The notes under the pieces are model-generated. The model was given only the letters and a program-made list of their open reading frames with translations. It did no database searches and was not told the origin of the DNA. A stretch of 64,000 nt of DNA from Coriobacteriia bacterium (GTDB lineage: Bacteria > Actinomycetota > Coriobacteriia > Coriobacteriales > UMGS124). Of this stretch, positions 24,285-32,150 are shown piece after piece. Position numbers and translations under genes: made by a program. Numbering within the stretch: the first letter of the stretch is position 1; each line of letters opens with the position of its first letter. The stretch is from positions 62,001 to 126,000 of the forward strand of contig JAGZEG010000009.1 of assembly GCA_018368455.1 (NCBI GenBank), written 5' to 3'.

Positions 24285-25553
24285 ATGTCATACAATTCGC
24301 TCGAAGCGTCTGAGGAGACGTTCTGCCCGGGGCAGCCTGTCGAGGGGGGCGTCTGCGCGGCCGCTGGCTTCAAGGCTGCCGGCATCCACGCGGGGTTCCG
24401 TCGCAACCCGGAGCGCGGTGATCTGGCGCTCGTGTGCGCCGAGGCCCCCGTTGCTGCGGCGGGCGTGTTCACGCGCAACCGCTTCTGCGCCGCCCCCGTG
24501 CAGGTGGACCGCGCGTTCCTCGAGGCTTCGGGCGGGTCGGCGCGCGCCGTCATCCTGAACTCGGCCGTCGCTAACGCCGCGACGGGCGAGCCGGGTGTCG
24601 CCAACGCCCGCGCCACGGCCGAGCAGGTCGCCGCGCTGCTGGGCTGCGAGCCGCAGGAGGTACTCGTCGCCTCGACGGGTGTCATCGGCGTGCAGCTGCC
24701 CATGGAGACGATGCAGGCGGGCATCCCGCAGGTCGCCGCCGACCTCGCCTCCGATGAGGCCCACGACCTCGCTGCTGCCAAGGCCATCATGACGACGGAC
24801 ACGAAGCACAAGCGCGCCGCCCTGCGCTACGAGGACGCTTCGGGCGCCACGTACACGGTTGGCGGCATGTGCAAGGGCTCGGGCATGATCTCGCCCAACA
24901 TGGCCACGATGCTCGCCGTCGTCACGACGGACGCCCCCGTGGCGCCGGCGGCTCTGAACGCCGCCCTGCACGCCGCGGCCGACGCCACGTTCAACCGCGT
25001 GACGGTCGACGGCGACACGTCCACGAACGACTCGTGCTTCCTGCTGGCCTCCGGCGCCGCTGGTGGCGACCCCATCGCCGAGCCCTGCGGCGAGCGCTAC
25101 GAGGCGTTCGCCGCGGCGCTAACGTGGGTGTGCGACAGCCTTGCCCGCCAGATCGCGGCCGACGGCGAGGGCGCCACACGGCTCGTGCGCGTCGTCGTGC
25201 GCGGGGCCGCAAGCGACGCTGACGCCGAGCTCGCCGCCCGTACCGTGGCGACGTCGCCGCTCGTCAAGACCGCCATCGCCGGTCATGACGCCAACTGGGG
25301 GCGTATCGCCGCTGCCCTGGGCCGAAGCGGGGCGACGTTTGACCAGGAGGGTGTCGACATCGACATCCTCGGCCTGCCGGTGCTGCGCGCGGGCCTACCC
25401 GTGCCGTTTGACGAGGACGAGGCCCTGCGACGCTTTGAGGGCGCCCAGGTCGACATCGTCTGCGAGCTGGGCGCCGGCACGGGTGCGGCGGCTCTGTGGA
25501 CGTGCGACCTCACGCACGGCTACATCTCGATCAACGCGGACTACCGGAGCTAG
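24285..25553 (+). CDS. argJ: Bifunctional glutamate N-acetyltransferase/ornithine acetyltransferase
   Basis: ArgJ recycles the acetyl group from N-acetylornithine to glutamate, and bifunctional forms can also use acetyl-CoA. The 422-residue product has GFKAAGIHAGFRRNPERGD, NSAVANAATG and MTTDTKHKRAA. The self-cleavage region is GMISPNMATMLAVV, where the proenzyme is cut before the Thr of MATML to give two chains and the nucleophile. The end, THGYISINADYRS, is typical. GAGGAAGG precedes ATG 24285. No separate argA or argE is in the window, which fits a cyclic pathway. Confidence 0.95.
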   Translation: MSYNSLEASEETFCPGQPVEGGVCAAAGFKAAGIHAGFRRNPERGDLALVCAEAPVAAAGVFTRNRFCAAPVQVDRAFLEASGGSARAVILNSAVANAATGEPGVANARATAEQVAALLGCEPQEVLVASTGVIGVQLPMETMQAGIPQVAADLASDEAHDLAAAKAIMTTDTKHKRAALRYEDASGATYTVGGMCKGSGMISPNMATMLAVVTTDAPVAPAALNAALHAAADATFNRVTVDGDTSTNDSCFLLASGAAGGDPIAEPCGERYEAFAAALTWVCDSLARQIAADGEGATRLVRVVVRGAASDADAELAARTVATSPLVKTAIAGHDANWGRIAAALGRSGATFDQEGVDIDILGLPVLRAGLPVPFDEDEALRRFEGAQVDIVCELGAGTGAAALWTCDLTHGYISINADYRS

Positions 25554-25567
25554 GGGAGCGGCGCAGC

Positions 25568-26524
25568 ATGGAAGCGGTAACGAGAAGCGAGCTCGCCGGA
25601 GAGGGCGAGGCCCAGGAGGCCCTGTTCACGCGAGCCGAGACGCTGACGCAGGCCCTGCCGTGGATCAAGGCCATGGCGGGCACGACGGTCGTCATCAAGT
25701 ACGGCGGTGCCGCCATGGTCGACCCGACGCTGCGCGCGCAGGTGATGGAGGACATCATGCTGCTGCGCCTCGTCGGCGTGAACCCCATCATCGTGCACGG
25801 TGGTGGCAAGGACATCTCGGCGCTCGTGGAGCAGCTCGGCCTGCCCGTGGAGTTCAAAGACGGTGTGCGCGTCACATCGCCCGAGGTCATGCGCATCGTG
25901 AGCATGGTGCTCACCGGCAAGGTCAACGAGGAGCTCGTGCTGGCGCTCAACGCGCACGGCCCGCTCGCCGTGGGCTTTGCGGGCGTGGCCGGCTCCATGA
26001 CGCACTGCGAGCTCGTTGACCCAGCGCTCGGGCGCGTCGGCAACCCCACGATGATCGACACGGACCTCATCAAGACGCTGCAGGACCAGGGCTACATTCC
26101 CGTCATCGCCAGTATCGGCGTGGGGCCGGACGGCCAGGCAGTCAACGTCAACGCCGACACGTTCGCCAGCGCCATTGCACAGACGTGCAAGGCGTCCAAG
26201 ATCATCTTCCTGACGGACGTCGACGGCCTGTACGAGGACTTCTCCGACAAGTCGTCGCTCATCGGGCGCATGACGGCCGACGACGCGCGAGAGCTCATCG
26301 CGGGCGGCACGCTGTCGAAGGGCATGATCCCCAAGGTGAAGGCTGCCGTGGACGCGCTGGACAACGGCGTGCAGCGCGCGCACATCCTCAATGGGACGGC
26401 CGCACACAGCCTCATCCTCGAGCTGTTCACGAACTCCGGCGTCGGCACGATGATCACGAGCTCGGCCGACGACCTGTTCAAGCACGACGTCGCGACGCGC
26501 GTCCGACGCGAGGCCGTGCGCTAG
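25568..26524 (+). CDS. argB: Acetylglutamate kinase
   Basis: The enzyme phosphorylates N-acetylglutamate, the usual feedback-controlled step. The 318-residue product has the amino-acid-kinase blocks TVVIKYGGAAM, VHGGGKDISALVEQLG, NVNADTFASAIAQ and FLTDVDGLYEDF, plus the C-terminal GGTLSKGMIPKVKAAVDA. ATG 25568 is 15 bases after argJ with GGGGAGC upstream. The N-terminal extension of about 30 residues before the core may belong to the arginine-sensitive class with an N-terminal helix. Confidence 0.96.
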   Translation: MEAVTRSELAGEGEAQEALFTRAETLTQALPWIKAMAGTTVVIKYGGAAMVDPTLRAQVMEDIMLLRLVGVNPIIVHGGGKDISALVEQLGLPVEFKDGVRVTSPEVMRIVSMVLTGKVNEELVLALNAHGPLAVGFAGVAGSMTHCELVDPALGRVGNPTMIDTDLIKTLQDQGYIPVIASIGVGPDGQAVNVNADTFASAIAQTCKASKIIFLTDVDGLYEDFSDKSSLIGRMTADDARELIAGGTLSKGMIPKVKAAVDALDNGVQRAHILNGTAAHSLILELFTNSGVGTMITSSADDLFKHDVATRVRREAVR

Positions 26525-26593
26525 GGGAGCGTTGCGAACCGGCACGCTCGACGTGCCTGGGGACTGCCGACATATCTCGAAAGGAGGCCCGTC

Positions 26594-27805
26594 ATGGGCC
26601 AGAAGCTCGATCACGCGCGGGAGCTCGACGCCCGCTATGTCATGCACACGTACGGCGACCGTTCGCCCGCGCTGTTCACGCGCGGCGAGGGCGCCCACCT
26701 CTATGACGACGAGGGCGCCGAGTACCTCGACTTTCTCGCGGGCATCGCCGTGTGCCCGCTCGGCCACGCCGACCCTGTGGTGACGAAGGCTGTCCAGGAG
26801 CAGGCGGGCAAGGTTCTGCAGCTCTCGAACTACTTCCACGAGGAGCACCGCGGCGAGGTGGCGGCCGAGCTGTCGCGCATCGCGGGTGGCGACGCCTACG
26901 GGTGGAAGATGTTCTTCGGCAACTCGGGCGCCGAGGCCAACGAGTGCGCCATGAAGGTCGCGCGCCGCTGGGGCCAGCTGCACAAGGGTCCGGAGTGCCA
27001 GACGATCGTGACGCTGCTCGGCAGCTTCCACGGCCGCACGATGGAGACGCTTGCGGCGACGGCCCAGGGCTGGCTGCAGGACCCGTTTGCCCCGCTGCCC
27101 GGCGGCTTCAAGGCCGTGTCGCGCGGGGACATCGCAGCGCTCGAGGCAGCGGTGACGCCCGACGTGTGCGCCATCATGATGGAGCCCATCCAGGGCGAGA
27201 GCGGCGTGTGGGTGCTGTCCGACGAGTACCTGATGGCCGTGCGCCGCATCGCCGACGAGTGTGGCTGCCTTGTCATCTTCGACGAGGTACAGACGGGCCT
27301 GTACCGCACGGGCAAGCCGTTCTGCTTCCAGACCGTCACGGCCGCGGGCGACAACGGCGTCGTGCCCGACATCGTGACGGTGGCCAAGGGCATCGCAAGC
27401 GGCATTCCTTGCGGCGCCTGCCTGGCGCGCGGCGAGGTGGCCGACACGCTGAAGCCGGGCCAGCAGGGCTCGACGTTCGGCGGCGGCCCCGTCGCGATGG
27501 CGGCGGCGGAGGCGACGCTGGGCGAGCTGACGCGTCGCGGGCTCGACGCGAAGGCCGCCGAGCTGGGCGCCTACTTGATGGAGCGCCTGGCGGAGGTGCC
27601 CTACGTCACGGAGGTGCGCGGCAAGGGCCTCATGGTGGGCGCGACCATCGAGGGGCACGACGCGCACGACATCGTGAACGAGATGCTGGCGAAGCACATT
27701 GTCATCAACGCCTGCAACGACACCGTGCTGCGTTTCCTGCCGCCGCTCGTCATCGAGAAGAGTGACATCGACACGCTGATCGACGCGCTCAAGTCGCTGG
27801 CATAA
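26594..27805 (+). CDS. argD: Acetylornithine aminotransferase
   Basis: This class III PLP aminotransferase converts N-acetylglutamate semialdehyde to N-acetylornithine. The 403-residue product has NSGAEANECAMKVARRW, LLGSFHGRTMETLAAT, IMMEPIQGESGV, VIFDEVQTGLYRTGK and the PLP lysine in TVAKGIASGIPCGA. AAAGGAGG precedes the ATG. It ends the argCJBD cluster; argF, argG and argH are not in the window. Confidence 0.95.
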   Translation: MGQKLDHARELDARYVMHTYGDRSPALFTRGEGAHLYDDEGAEYLDFLAGIAVCPLGHADPVVTKAVQEQAGKVLQLSNYFHEEHRGEVAAELSRIAGGDAYGWKMFFGNSGAEANECAMKVARRWGQLHKGPECQTIVTLLGSFHGRTMETLAATAQGWLQDPFAPLPGGFKAVSRGDIAALEAAVTPDVCAIMMEPIQGESGVWVLSDEYLMAVRRIADECGCLVIFDEVQTGLYRTGKPFCFQTVTAAGDNGVVPDIVTVAKGIASGIPCGACLARGEVADTLKPGQQGSTFGGGPVAMAAAEATLGELTRRGLDAKAAELGAYLMERLAEVPYVTEVRGKGLMVGATIEGHDAHDIVNEMLAKHIVINACNDTVLRFLPPLVIEKSDIDTLIDALKSLA

Positions 27806-27820
27806 CTATCGCGAGCTTGA

Positions 27821-27875
27821 GGGGCGCCAGGCGTGACGCGCGGTGATGCTGCGTCGCGCCGAGCGCCCCTTTTTT
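27821..27875 (+). terminator. Intrinsic terminator of the arg operon
   Basis: GGGGCGC (27821-27827) pairs with GCGCCCC (27863-27869) with further pairs inside, followed by six T residues. It begins 16 bases after the argD stop codon. Confidence 0.75.
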
Positions 27876-28319
27876 GTTCGCTTGCGACCCTTCGTAGCCC
27901 GTCTTCCGCATGGTCCGCCCCCACGTGATCGGCCTTGCTCGCGATCGGCTGTCTGGCGGCCAGAAGTCTCGGTCGTGTATGCCGCATCTGGCGGGCGGCC
28001 GCGCATTTCGGGCGCTCATCTGCAGTTTTCTGTGCGGATCCACGCTCGCGTCGATGATGGTCCATACACGAGCGGCGTTCCTGTCCACGGAAAGATCTCC
28101 CGCGTACAAGTGGCACGCTCTCCCGGGCCTCTCGGTCGTTTCTGGGCGGGATCTGGCGCTAGGCTTCTCGTCGTCGATTGGCTCTGGTCGGCGGATGCCC
28201 TCTCACCTGCCTCGTCAGATGCGCGTCACTTTCCTGTCAGGTCATCCGAAGATGGCTGTCAGTTTTCCGTATTGAGAGCCGCGCTACGCTCCACCTATCC
28301 ATCTAGGAGGGGAGCTGCC
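27876..28319. other. Intergenic region holding the left copy of a diverged direct repeat
   Basis: This 444-bp gap has no convincing gene. Positions 27955-28107 resemble 29287-29450 on the other side of the DUF559 gene: GGCCAGAA, then TCGTG.AT.TGC, GATGA, CC.ATACACGAGC and GTTCCTG.CCA occur in the same order in both. A -10-like TACGCT about 30 bases before the GTG start may serve the DUF559 gene. Confidence 0.4.
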
Positions 28320-29342
28320 GTGACCCTGTTTCTCACCGGCACATCCGCTGTCGAATACCTCGCGCTACATCCCGTCTCGTCCTGCAGGCCGCGGGCTTTT
28401 GCCCAAGCATTTAAGTCGTCCGTGCCATCGCGAGCTGGCGTTGACGCGGCAACTCACGGCGAGCTCGACGGCCTCAGCCAGCCGCTCCACCTACTTGTGC
28501 CATGTCCCTCGTCGAGACGCATTCTTGCGGGAGCGCAGTGCCACGTGTGGGGAGCGCCGTTGCCACGCCGGGCGTTTTACCAGCTCGGTACCGGCAGTGA
28601 CATCTACGTGGGGACAGCGGAGTTCAGCTTTGTGCAAGCAGCCGGCTCGCTCGATCTCGTTTCTCTGATACGCCTAGGCTGTGAGCTGTGCGGCTCATAT
28701 GGCCTGAGCCCTCGCGACCCGCGGGGCTTTGTCGACCGGGAGCCGCTGTGCGACGCCGCTCGACTGCGCCGGATGGCGGCGGGCATCTCCGGATATTGCG
28801 GGCGGACCCGGGCCATGCGCGCTGCGCGTTACGTGATCGATGGCTCCGCGTCGCCCATGGAGACGGTGCTTGTTCTGCTGCTCTGCTTGCCGCTCCGGCT
28901 GGGAGGCTACGGACTGCCCCGGCCGGCGATGAACCGACGCGTCGACGTCCCAGGCCACCTTGCCTGGCAAGTGAGCTCGTCCTACTTCTGTTGCGATCTG
29001 TACTGGGAGAGCGCCCGCCTCGCTGTGGAGTACGACAGCGATAGCTATCACACAGGTCCGGAGCGCATCTTTCGCGATGCTCGGCGGAGGGGAGAGCTGT
29101 CGCTTCTGGGCGTGGACGTCATGACGGTGACGCGAGCACAAGTGCGAAACGCTATCGAGTTCGACAAGGTTGCGCATGCAATTGCGGCGCGGTTGAGGCA
29201 TCGCCTTCGGCTCGATCGCATGGTGGACTGGCACGCACGCAACCGAGACCTACGCGCGCGCCTCCTTCTGTCGAGCCGCGAGGAATTCGCGGCCAGAAAT
29301 GCCGATCGTGAATATGCTGTCGGGGAGAGCTGGCGAGGTTAA
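28320..29342 (+). CDS. DUF559/Vsr-like endonuclease-domain protein
   Basis: The 340-residue product starts at GTG 28320 with AGGAGGGGAG just upstream. The C-terminal third has the PD-(D/E)XK pattern of DUF559: CDLYWESARLAVEYDSDSYH, then RDARRRGELSLLGVDVMTVT. The acidic Asp and Glu, the H-x and the D-x-x-R residues of that fold are in place. The N-terminal two thirds has Cys and Arg residues and short motifs (LVPCPSSRRIL, YQLGTGSDIYVGTAEFSF) that I do not recognise. Such proteins are common in Coriobacteriia as scattered single genes; their role, in defence or mobility, is unknown. It lies between two diverged direct repeats, and the right copy overlaps its last codons, hinting at a mobile unit. 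Confidence 0.65.
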   Translation: MTLFLTGTSAVEYLALHPVSSCRPRAFAQAFKSSVPSRAGVDAATHGELDGLSQPLHLLVPCPSSRRILAGAQCHVWGAPLPRRAFYQLGTGSDIYVGTAEFSFVQAAGSLDLVSLIRLGCELCGSYGLSPRDPRGFVDREPLCDAARLRRMAAGISGYCGRTRAMRAARYVIDGSASPMETVLVLLLCLPLRLGGYGLPRPAMNRRVDVPGHLAWQVSSSYFCCDLYWESARLAVEYDSDSYHTGPERIFRDARRRGELSLLGVDVMTVTRAQVRNAIEFDKVAHAIAARLRHRLRLDRMVDWHARNRDLRARLLLSSREEFAARNADREYAVGESWRG

Positions 29343-29450
29343 GCTGCCTCAACGAACAAAATCGCAGGTGCACGTCGAGGTGATGAACCTGCTGAGAGAA
29401 GGGCCCTATACACGAGCCAGGTTCCTGGCCAAAAAGAGACGCGGGCGCAG
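29287..29450 (+). repeat. Right copy of the diverged direct repeat around the DUF559 gene
   Basis: The segment starts CGCGGCCAGAAATGCCGATC and carries TATACACGAGCCAGGTTCCT near its end. It aligns with gaps to 27955-28107. It overlaps the end of the DUF559 gene and stops just before the RNase P RNA. The level of identity was judged by eye and needs an alignment. Confidence 0.4.
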
Positions 29451-29478
29451 CAGGGGAGTGGGGCGCGCAAAAAAGAGA

Positions 29479-29857
29479 GTGCGGAAGTGGGCCGATAAGC
29501 CGGGTTCTGTCGTGGAACGGCCATTTATCTTGTACCTGCGTTGCCACAGGCCTCTTCTCGGGCAACCCGAGCGCGGGCCGGGCCGACCCATCGCGCTCCT
29601 ATTTGCCCTTTCTCCAGATGGGGCTTGCCAAGCCGCGCCGTTGCCGACGCGCTGGTGCGCTCTTACCGCACCGTTTCAGCTTTTCTCGCCTGGGCCCGAA
29701 GGCCGTAGGCGGGAGTCTTCTTTTCTGTGGCGCTATCCGTCGGGTCGCCCCGCCCGGCCGTTAGCCGGCATCTTGCCCTGTGGAGCCCGGACTTTCCTCA
29801 CCGGCAGGTTGCACAAGGCCCCTGCCCAGCGCGGCCGTCTGGCCCACTTCCGCAAGG
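29479..29857 (-). ncRNA. rnpB: RNase P RNA, type A
   Basis: This is the catalytic RNA that matures tRNA 5' ends. On the minus strand the conserved core elements appear in order: GAGGAAAGTCCGGGCT, GATGCCGGCTAACGGCC, CACAGAAA, AGGTACAAGATAAATGGC and GACAGAACCCGGCTTATC. The ends close a perfect 13-bp P1 helix, GCGGAAGTGGGCC with GGCCCACTTCCGC. A run of six T residues on the minus strand (29469-29474) follows P1 and likely ends transcription. A -10-like TAGGAT lies about 10 bases before the 5' end. Ends are accurate to a few bases. Confidence 0.95.
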
Positions 29858-29887
29858 AAGCATCCTAGCATGCGTTGCGTCTGACGC

Positions 29888-30241
29888 CTACAATCCGAAC
29901 GAATACACCACGATGCCAGCAATGATAAGCACGAGCGCGCCCACCTTGCCACGTGTCATGCGCTCCTTGAAGATGAGGACGCCGAACAGCGTGACATAGA
30001 TGTACGCCGTCGACTCGAGCACCGGTCCGAGCGACAGCGGAATGCCCTTATAGGCGATGACGGACAGCAGCGTCGTCCCCACGAACAGCACGTAGGCAAA
30101 GATCACGAGCGGGTTGAGGTACTCCTGAACAGGTGTGTCGTACGTCTTGAGCGCGCTCTTCTTGAGCATGACCTGCGAGATGGCGCTGATGAGCACCGAC
30201 AGCAGCAAGATACCCGCATACACCAACATCGTCGGCGTCAT
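29888..30241 (-). CDS. SMR/EamA-type small membrane protein, second half of a probable flippase pair
   Basis: The 117-residue product has four predicted membrane spans (about 5-25, 45-65, 70-90 and 98-115) and the SMR-like pattern LISAISQVMLKKSALKTYD, then GPVLESTAYIYVTLFGVLIFKERMTRGKVGA. This size and pattern fit the ArnE/ArnF class, heterodimers that flip undecaprenyl-phosphate sugars, as well as multidrug SMR pairs. The ATGA overlap with the preceding SMR gene shows translational coupling and suggests a heterodimer. Its operon encodes a polyprenyl-phosphate glycosyltransferase, so lipid-sugar flipping is the better guess. It is the last gene of the operon. Confidence 0.75.
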   Translation of the reverse strand: MTPTMLVYAGILLLSVLISAISQVMLKKSALKTYDTPVQEYLNPLVIFAYVLFVGTTLLSVIAYKGIPLSLGPVLESTAYIYVTLFGVLIFKERMTRGKVGALVLIIAGIVVYSFGL

Positions 30242-30816
30242 TGCACGTCACCTCGCTTTCCCCCCTCAAGCGTGAGGTCACGAGGCCGGTCCGCCCCGTC
30301 GACCTCGAGCCCAGCTGCGGAAGGATGCGCACAGGAGGGGAAGGCACTGTCCCCAGGCGCAGTTCTGCAGGCGCCACTTTGTGGCGCCGAAGCTGTTTGA
30401 GCACTGGGGACAGTGCCTTCCCCGACTCGGGAGAGATCCGCCCGCATCTGGGCCTCGAGCTCGGCCTGGCAGCGGCCGTCCTCGATGCCGAACCATACTA
30501 CGCCTGCGATGATGAGCGCCGCCCCGATGACCTTCGGCACCGTGATGCCCTCGCCGAACAGCACGGCGCCGAACACGATGCCCCACACGACGGTGACGGC
30601 CTTGTTGGCGTAGGCTGTCGTGAGCGGCATGCGCTTGATGGCCTGCTGCCAGCCGATGGCGTACACGCCCAGGATGAGCAGCACCATGCCGTAGTACACG
30701 ACGAATTGCCAGCTCAGAAAGCTCTGCTCGCTGGCGAGCTTCGAGAAGATGTTCGTGACGGAATACAGCGCCAGCAGCAGGTGCAGCCCCAGCAGTGAGC
30801 GCGCGTGCGTCCTCAT
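30238..30816 (-). CDS. SMR/EamA-type small membrane protein with C-terminal extension from an inserted palindrome
   Basis: The first ~125 of 192 residues form a normal four-span SMR-type protein (LHLLLALYSVTNIFSKLAS, TAYANKAVTVVWGIVFGAVL, FGEGITVPKVIGAALIIAGV). A hydrophilic tail follows, part of which (GEGTVPSAQTASAPQSGACR and on to AFPS) is encoded by an 87-bp palindromic element at 30337-30423. Because 87 is 29 codons, the frame is kept. The true ancestral end is unknown; a stop may once have lain just after GIEDGRCQAELEAQMRADLS. It overlaps its neighbours by ATGA on both sides. The probable function is a flippase subunit with the next gene. Confidence 0.72.
   Translation of the reverse strand: MRTHARSLLGLHLLLALYSVTNIFSKLASEQSFLSWQFVVYYGMVLLILGVYAIGWQQAIKRMPLTTAYANKAVTVVWGIVFGAVLFGEGITVPKVIGAALIIAGVVWFGIEDGRCQAELEAQMRADLSRVGEGTVPSAQTASAPQSGACRTAPGDSAFPSCAHPSAAGLEVDGADRPRDLTLEGGKRGDVQ
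30337..30423. repeat. 87-bp palindromic REP/MITE-like element inside an SMR gene
   Basis: GGGGAAGGCACTGTCCCCAG (30337-30356) and its exact reverse complement (30404-30423) form 20-bp perfect terminal inverted repeats. Inside lies another perfect hairpin, GGCGCCAC-TTT-GTGGCGCC (30370-30388). The GGGGACAGTG ends resemble REP sequences handled by REP-associated tyrosine transposases (RAYT); none is encoded in the window. Confidence 0.8.
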
Positions 30817-32150
30817 CGCGCGGCCTCGGCGCTACCCGAGGGTACCTGCCCCGAGGCGAGCGGGCGGATGAGCGTGCAGGTGCCCTGCTCGTCGCGCGCG
30901 TAGACGGCGGGCGCGTGCTCGATGAAGAAGCCGGGCGTGAAGCTCATGGAGTACGCACCGGCAAAGTCGATGAGCAGCACGTCGCCCACGGCGAGCTCGG
31001 GCTTGTCCTCAAGCACGCAGAGGCGGTCGCTCTCCATGCATGTGAAGCCACACAGCACCTGGCGTGCCAGCACGCGGCGCTCGGCTGTGCCGGGATTGAC
31101 GGCGCCGGGCCTCTCAGCGGAGACCGTCTCGCGCGCGGACGAGCCCGCGCCCTCCGCAGAAGCGTCCACGCCCACGAGCTCGCATTCTCCGTGCTCGTCG
31201 AGCAAGTGGATCGGGTGCTTCGTCTTCTTCATCTCGTGGTCGATGTTGAGCCGCGACAGCTCGCACGTCACGAAGCGGTCGTGCGACGTGTCCTTGGCGT
31301 CGATGACGCGACCGACGTAGCGTCCCGGCGTGCACACGACGGCACCGCCCGGCTCGACGTAGAGCGCACAGCTCGTGGGATCAGCCACGTCGCGCAGCAC
31401 GTTGGCCATCGTGACAGCGTAGGCGTCATACGCGCCGGCGTTGCGCTTGCCGCCGCCGTAGTAGCCGCCGCCCATGTCGATGAAGCGCGGCGTCAGACCA
31501 CATTCCCGCACAACGGCAGCCGCGTGCTGGGCCAGCACCTCGTAGACGCGCTGGCTGCGGCTGAGCGTCGTCACGTGCATGTGCAGGCCACACACGTCGA
31601 CGCCGGCCTCCTGCAGCTCGCGGATGACGCGCACCGCCTCGCCGTTCTCGTAGCAGAAGCCGAAGCGCCCGCCGTTGTCGCCCGTGATCGTCTCGCCGGG
31701 GCAGAACTTCTCGACGTCGACGCCAACGCGCGCGCCTACGTGGGCTTGGCCGGGGTGCTTGGCTGCCCAGTCCTTCGTCCACGCGACGTCGCGCACGCTG
31801 TCGAGGTTGACGACCGTGCCGTGCGCCAGCGCGTACTCGAGCCAGGCGCGCGGCTTGACAGGCCCGTTGAATATGACGTCCTGCGGGTCGAAGCCGCACT
31901 CGAGTGCCAGCGCGAACTCGTCGCCCGACACGACCTCGGCCATGCAGCCCTGCTCGCGGGCCACGCTCAGGATCCACGGCAGCGGATTCGTCTTGACGGA
32001 GTAGGCGACGCGCCCCAGGGGCGACCAGGCCGCGTGCAGCGCCGCCGTGAAGTCGTCGAAGTTCGCGCGCAGCTCAGGCTCATCGAGCACGAAGCACGGC
32101 GTCTCAAGCTCGCCCCAGGCGGTCGCCGACTGTGGGATGGGGTCGATCAT
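30813..32150 (-). CDS. PLP-dependent decarboxylase of the diaminopimelate/ornithine (fold III) type
   Basis: The 445-residue product has an alanine-racemase-like barrel: VAYSVKTNPLPWIL carries the PLP lysine, HMHVTTLSRS and FIDMGGGYYGGG follow, and GFTCMESDRL has the catalytic Cys-x-x-x-Asp of the C-terminal domain. LysA-type enzymes decarboxylate meso-diaminopimelate; relatives act on ornithine, arginine or carboxynorspermidine. A middle segment of about 45 residues (ASAEGAGSSARETVSAERPG and around) looks like a lineage-specific insert. It overlaps the genes on both sides by ATGA within a sugar-modification operon, so it probably makes an amine or amino-acid building block for that pathway, not lysine. 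That role is inferred. Confidence 0.75.
   Translation of the reverse strand: MIDPIPQSATAWGELETPCFVLDEPELRANFDDFTAALHAAWSPLGRVAYSVKTNPLPWILSVAREQGCMAEVVSGDEFALALECGFDPQDVIFNGPVKPRAWLEYALAHGTVVNLDSVRDVAWTKDWAAKHPGQAHVGARVGVDVEKFCPGETITGDNGGRFGFCYENGEAVRVIRELQEAGVDVCGLHMHVTTLSRSQRVYEVLAQHAAAVVRECGLTPRFIDMGGGYYGGGKRNAGAYDAYAVTMANVLRDVADPTSCALYVEPGGAVVCTPGRYVGRVIDAKDTSHDRFVTCELSRLNIDHEMKKTKHPIHLLDEHGECELVGVDASAEGAGSSARETVSAERPGAVNPGTAERRVLARQVLCGFTCMESDRLCVLEDKPELAVGDVLLIDFAGAYSMSFTPGFFIEHAPAVYARDEQGTCTLIRPLASGQVPSGSAEAAR

Noticed and set aside
29299..29868. A 189-codon frame on the plus strand over the RNase P RNA
   Set aside because: The region is explained by the RNase P RNA on the opposite strand.
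30813..32150. Calling the decarboxylase lysA outright
   Set aside because: The catalytic motifs fit the fold, but the operon context is sugar modification and a lineage-specific insert is present, so a lysine-pathway role is not supported.
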